From Thermomicrobiaceae bacterium (lineage in GTDB: Bacteria > Chloroflexota > Chloroflexia > Thermomicrobiales > Thermomicrobiaceae), in contig JAICWZ010000063.1 in the NCBI GenBank assembly GCA_025966355.1, positions 1-8,406 of the forward strand: DNA of 8,406 nucleotides. Reading direction: 5' to 3'. Within the stretch, counting starts at the first letter, position 1. Each line of letters begins with the position of its first letter. This document shows positions 6,347-8,406 of this stretch, one piece after another. The position numbers were made by a program, and so were the translations under genes. The notes under the pieces are model-generated. The model was not told the origin of the DNA. It did not search any database and saw only the letters and a program-made list of their open reading frames with translations.

Positions 6347-6820
6347 CTAGCAGATATCGGCAACAACGCTCTCCTGTATCTGGTTCATTGCGACCGCTGC
6401 CAGCACGTCGTTCAGCGTCTCCAGGTCGGCCGCGTACTGGCGTTGAACTACCCGCTCTACCACGGACTGCCCGAATCTGAAGAAACTTCCAGGGTCTCCC
6501 TCGAGTGTGTGCGTGAACCGGGTCTGGCTCGCAATCGACTCAAGGGTGTAGCAGCCATGGAACTCAATCGGCCCGCTCACGTTGCGGACGCAGAAGCGTC
6601 GCGGTGGCTCCAGTTCGATGACCTCAAACGTGACGTCGAACGTGCGACCGAGAAACTTGACGCTGTGCTGGTAGGTTTCGCCAATGCTGACTGGTCCGGT
6701 TGCGGCCCGTTTGGTGCCGATGACGACCGACATCCATAGCTCGTTGTTTTCCGGCTCGGCCAGGAAGGCGAAGACCTCTTCGATCGGCCGGGCGATCATC
6801 CGTGTATTCTCGACGCGCAT
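6347..6820 (-). CDS. SRPBCC (START-like / polyketide cyclase-type) ligand-binding protein
   Basis: 157 residues from the ATG at 6820, chosen over in-frame ATGs at 6841 and 6877 because GGGAGGT lies 4 nt upstream. The start MRVENTRMIARPIEEVFAFLAEPENNELW is typical of SRPBCC proteins: a first strand, then I-x-R-P-x-E-x-V-F-x-F-L and a proline/asparagine stretch with a tryptophan before the next helix. The middle (G-x-T-Y-x-H-S-V-K-F-L-G-R, residues 47-59; F-E-V-I-E-L-E-P-P-R-R-F, 65-76) gives the expected strand pattern. The end (FGQSVVERVVQRQYAADLETLNDVL, 116-140) matches the long C-terminal helix with the E-x-L-K-x-x-L-like finish. Length fits the family (about 140-160). The helix-grip fold binds hydrophobic ligands in a cavity; some members are enzymes, many are carriers or sensors, and no catalytic residues can be assigned here. 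No signal peptide, so cytoplasmic. It is the first gene after the minus-strand promoter and may supply or sense a ligand relevant to the membrane array (inference). Confidence 0.85.
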   Translation of the reverse strand: MRVENTRMIARPIEEVFAFLAEPENNELWMSVVIGTKRAATGPVSIGETYQHSVKFLGRTFDVTFEVIELEPPRRFCVRNVSGPIEFHGCYTLESIASQTRFTHTLEGDPGSFFRFGQSVVERVVQRQYAADLETLNDVLAAVAMNQIQESVVADIC

Positions 6821-6824
6821 GACG

Positions 6825-6831
6825 ACCTCCC
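6825..6831 (-). promoter_or_regulatory. Ribosome binding site deciding the ATG start of the SRPBCC gene
   Basis: GGGAGGT lies 4 nt upstream of ATG 6820. In-frame ATGs at 6841 and 6877 would read through this site and would add 7 or 19 residues before the family's normal first strand. Confidence 0.75.
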
Positions 6832-6900
6832 TCAATGACATCTCCACGGCATCGGAAATGAGATCCGATACCTTCAATGCTAGCGATGGCTCGTCTCTGG

Positions 6901-6922
6901 ATCGTTACGGTAATCGTTACGG
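6901..6922. promoter_or_regulatory. Tandem 10-bp direct repeat, candidate operator
   Basis: ATCGTTACGG occurs at 6901-6910 and again at 6913-6922, separated by TA (period 12 bp). A weaker third echo (ATCGCG) begins at 6926. The pair sits in the divergent intergenic region, on the spacer and -10 of the minus-strand promoter and about 22 bp upstream of the plus-strand -35. SARP/BTAD regulators are known to bind tandem direct repeats of roughly one helical turn near the -35 region, so a target of the adjacent regulator is plausible, although the usual SARP period is 11 bp. One repeat junction also contains GTAA-N3-TTAC, a short inverted element that a dimeric regulator could read instead. Confidence 0.5.
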
Positions 6923-6938
6923 ATAATCGCGTTGTCAA
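6910..6938 (-). promoter_or_regulatory. Candidate promoter for the SRPBCC-sensor operon (perfect -35, weak -10)
   Basis: On the minus strand a consensus TTGACA (6938 down to 6933) is followed after 17 bp by GATTAC (6915-6910), which matches only three of six -10 positions. Transcription would begin near 6903, giving a leader of about 80 nt before the ATG at 6820. The tandem repeat overlaps the spacer and -10, consistent with a regulator-dependent promoter. Judged by eye only. Confidence 0.4.
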
Positions 6939-6943
6939 ACGTC

Positions 6944-6971
6944 TTGAACTTTCGGTGATCTTGAGTACACT
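6944..6971 (+). promoter_or_regulatory. Candidate sigma-70-type promoter for the BTAD/AAA regulator
   Basis: TTGAAC (6944-6949) and TACACT (6966-6971) are separated by 16 bp; each matches the consensus at four of six positions. The predicted start of transcription, near 6978, would leave a leader of about 18 nt before the GTG at 6996. Judged by eye only. Confidence 0.4.
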
Positions 6972-6995
6972 GGCAGCGCGCGAAAGAGATCATCA

Positions 6996-8406
6996 GTGGC
7001 TCAATTGAAGATTTCCCTCCTCGGTGCCGTGCGCGTGGAGCGCGATGGCGTACCGATCGAGGTCGATACTCGCAAGGCGATTGCGTTGCTTGCGTATCTG
7101 GCGATGACGGGAGTGCCCCATCGCCGTGACGCCCTGGCGGCCTTCTTCTGGCCGGAGGCGGACGACGAGCGCGCGCGTGGAGCGTTGCGCCGGACACTGT
7201 CGGCTCTCAGAGGTGCGCTCAAGGGCGACTGGCTGCTCGTGTCGCGCGACGTCGTCGAATTGCGGCGGGATAGCAGCGTTATGGTCGACGTTGCCGAGTT
7301 TCGGGCACGGCTCGACGACGGCCGCAGGCGCGTCAACAACTCAATCGACGCCGCCACGCAGGCCATTCAGCTCTACCGCGATGACTTCATGGCCGGCTTT
7401 TCGTTACGCGATAGCCCGTCCTTCGATGACTGGCAGGCGTTTCAGGCCGAAGATCTGCGCCGCGAACTGGGCGAGGGACTTGAATTTCTCGTCAGTTGTT
7501 TGATCGATGCCGGTGAATTCGGGAAGGCGATCAGCTACAGCCGGCGCTGGTTGCTAATCGACCCGCTCAACGAAGATGCCCATCGGCGACTCATGCTCCT
7601 CTACACTTGGACCGGTGATCGCGGAGCGGCCGTACGTCAGTATCGGGACTGTGTCCGTCTCCTCGATCAGGAACTCAGGGTCGCTCCGCTCGATGAAACG
7701 ACCGCCCTCTACCAGGCGATCCAGCGTCACGAGGCGCCGGAACCGCCAATGCGAACCTCCAATGACGCTCGCACCGCTGAGACAGTTCCGGTGCTCAGCC
7801 GGTTAGCTGATGTTGCCATCGACCAATCCGGTCTTCCGCTCGTCGGCCGTGCGCGTGACCTGGCGTTGCTGGGCACGCTCTACGATCAGGTTCAGCATGA
7901 TGGGCGCCTCGTGACAGTCGAGGGCGAGGCCGGAGTCGGCAAGACGTATCTCATCGAGGCGTTTCTGAAAGAGATGCGCGGTCGTGGCGCGAAAACCGTC
8001 GTCATGCGTGGCTACGAAGGCGAGATGCATCTTGCCTATGGCCCGATCGTCGAGGGGCTGCGAACGCTGGTCGAGGCGGAGGATTTCGAGTCGACCGCCG
8101 CGCGGCTTCCCCGGCATCTGCTGGCAGAACTCTGCCGGCTCGTGCCGCACGCCGCATCGTCCGTCTCCGGCGTGCTCGATAGTCCGCCGATGGACGGTCC
8201 CGGTGCGCAAGCTCGATTCTTTGAGGCCGTGCTGCAGTTCATGCTGGCGACGATGAGCGATGAACGGCCGGGCATTCTCTTCGTCGACGATATTCAGTGG
8301 GTTGATCACGCGTCGCTCGACCTGCTCGGCTATCTCGTTCGGCGACTGCGAGGCCACCCCATGATGGTCATCCTTGGCTGGCGCCGGGAAGATATTGCCG
8401 GAGGTA
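6996..8406 (+). CDS. Large BTAD-domain transcriptional regulator with AAA ATPase domain (3' end beyond the right edge)
   Basis: The frame is open from GTG at 6996 to the right edge (470 residues, incomplete). Residues 1-95 (VAQLKISLLGAVRVERDGVP, then TRKAIALLAYLAM, HRRDALAAFFWPEADDERARGALRRTLSALR) form an OmpR/SARP-type winged-helix DNA-binding domain. Residues 97-243 are a bacterial transcriptional activation domain (BTAD) of helical repeats: VDVAEFRARL, then AISYSRRWLLIDPLNEDAHRRLM, ending ALYQAIQRH. A linker leads to LPLVGRARDLALL (about 283) and an AAA_16-type ATPase with Walker A GEAGVGKT (310-317) and Walker B ILFVDDIQWVD (427-437). The protein should bind DNA as an ATP-modulated activator, as in SARP/LAL or AfsR-like regulators; many family members go on with TPR repeats or a LuxR helix-turn-helix, which cannot be checked here. 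The start is supported by AAAGAGA 6-8 nt upstream and the expected domain beginning. It diverges from the SRPBCC/sensor operon and may regulate it or itself. Confidence 0.9.
   Translation, partial: MAQLKISLLGAVRVERDGVPIEVDTRKAIALLAYLAMTGVPHRRDALAAFFWPEADDERARGALRRTLSALRGALKGDWLLVSRDVVELRRDSSVMVDVAEFRARLDDGRRRVNNSIDAATQAIQLYRDDFMAGFSLRDSPSFDDWQAFQAEDLRRELGEGLEFLVSCLIDAGEFGKAISYSRRWLLIDPLNEDAHRRLMLLYTWTGDRGAAVRQYRDCVRLLDQELRVAPLDETTALYQAIQRHEAPEPPMRTSNDARTAETVPVLSRLADVAIDQSGLPLVGRARDLALLGTLYDQVQHDGRLVTVEGEAGVGKTYLIEAFLKEMRGRGAKTVVMRGYEGEMHLAYGPIVEGLRTLVEAEDFESTAARLPRHLLAELCRLVPHAASSVSGVLDSPPMDGPGAQARFFEAVLQFMLATMSDERPGILFVDDIQWVDHASLDLLGYLVRRLRGHPMMVILGWRREDIAGG

Noticed and set aside
7803..8357. 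Minus-strand open frame of 184 codons
   Set aside because: Antisense to the AAA domain of the regulator, whose Walker A and B motifs are in the plus frame; no promoter or ribosome binding site.

Overview
The window is GC-rich, tightly packed bacterial DNA. Its protein style points to a Chloroflexota (Thermomicrobia-like) or related deep-branching Gram-positive lineage: multi-pass membrane proteins ending in a VDRRFYRHKYD...FSARLRDEIDL...MQPEHVSLWLR module, plus a BTAD/AAA transcriptional regulator. The taxon is an inference from family resemblance; there is no rRNA or other marker gene. I see no tRNA, rRNA, CRISPR array, insertion sequence or convincing terminator.

Layout. From 6820 down to the left edge everything reads on the minus strand. 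In transcription order: a small SRPBCC (START-like) protein (6347-6820), then a tandem array of five paralogous polytopic membrane proteins (4971-6242, 3778-4974, 2337-3611, 1153-2337, and 1-1156, which runs off the left edge). A 57-codon mini-gene (3608-3781) lies between the second and third. Every junction inside the array overlaps by 4 bp (ATGA or GTGA) or 1 bp (TAGTG), so the array is almost certainly one translationally coupled operon. On the plus strand a divergent gene begins at 6996 and leaves the right edge. It encodes a large regulator with an OmpR/SARP-like winged helix, a BTAD domain and an AAA ATPase domain. The 175-bp divergent intergenic region holds a promoter candidate for each direction and a 10-bp tandem direct repeat (period 12 bp) lying on the spacer and -10 of the minus-strand promoter.

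The membrane proteins resemble the N-terminal sensor half of actinobacterial/Chloroflexi histidine kinases: about ten hydrophobic segments, then a juxtamembrane linker and an amphipathic helix. They stop where a GAF or kinase module would begin. None of the four complete copies has an H-box or ATP-binding domain. The C-terminal module is strongly conserved across all five copies while the membrane halves diverge, as expected for a set of sensors that share one partner or assemble with each other. The mini-gene encodes only a short hydrophobic stretch and a version of this C-terminal tail, yet it has a near-perfect Shine-Dalgarno site and overlaps at both ends.

Working model (inference): the divergent regulator controls the SRPBCC-sensor operon through the repeats, and the co-translated sensors form hetero-oligomers that pass a membrane or ligand signal to a partner outside this window. 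The function of the membrane family is unknown to me.
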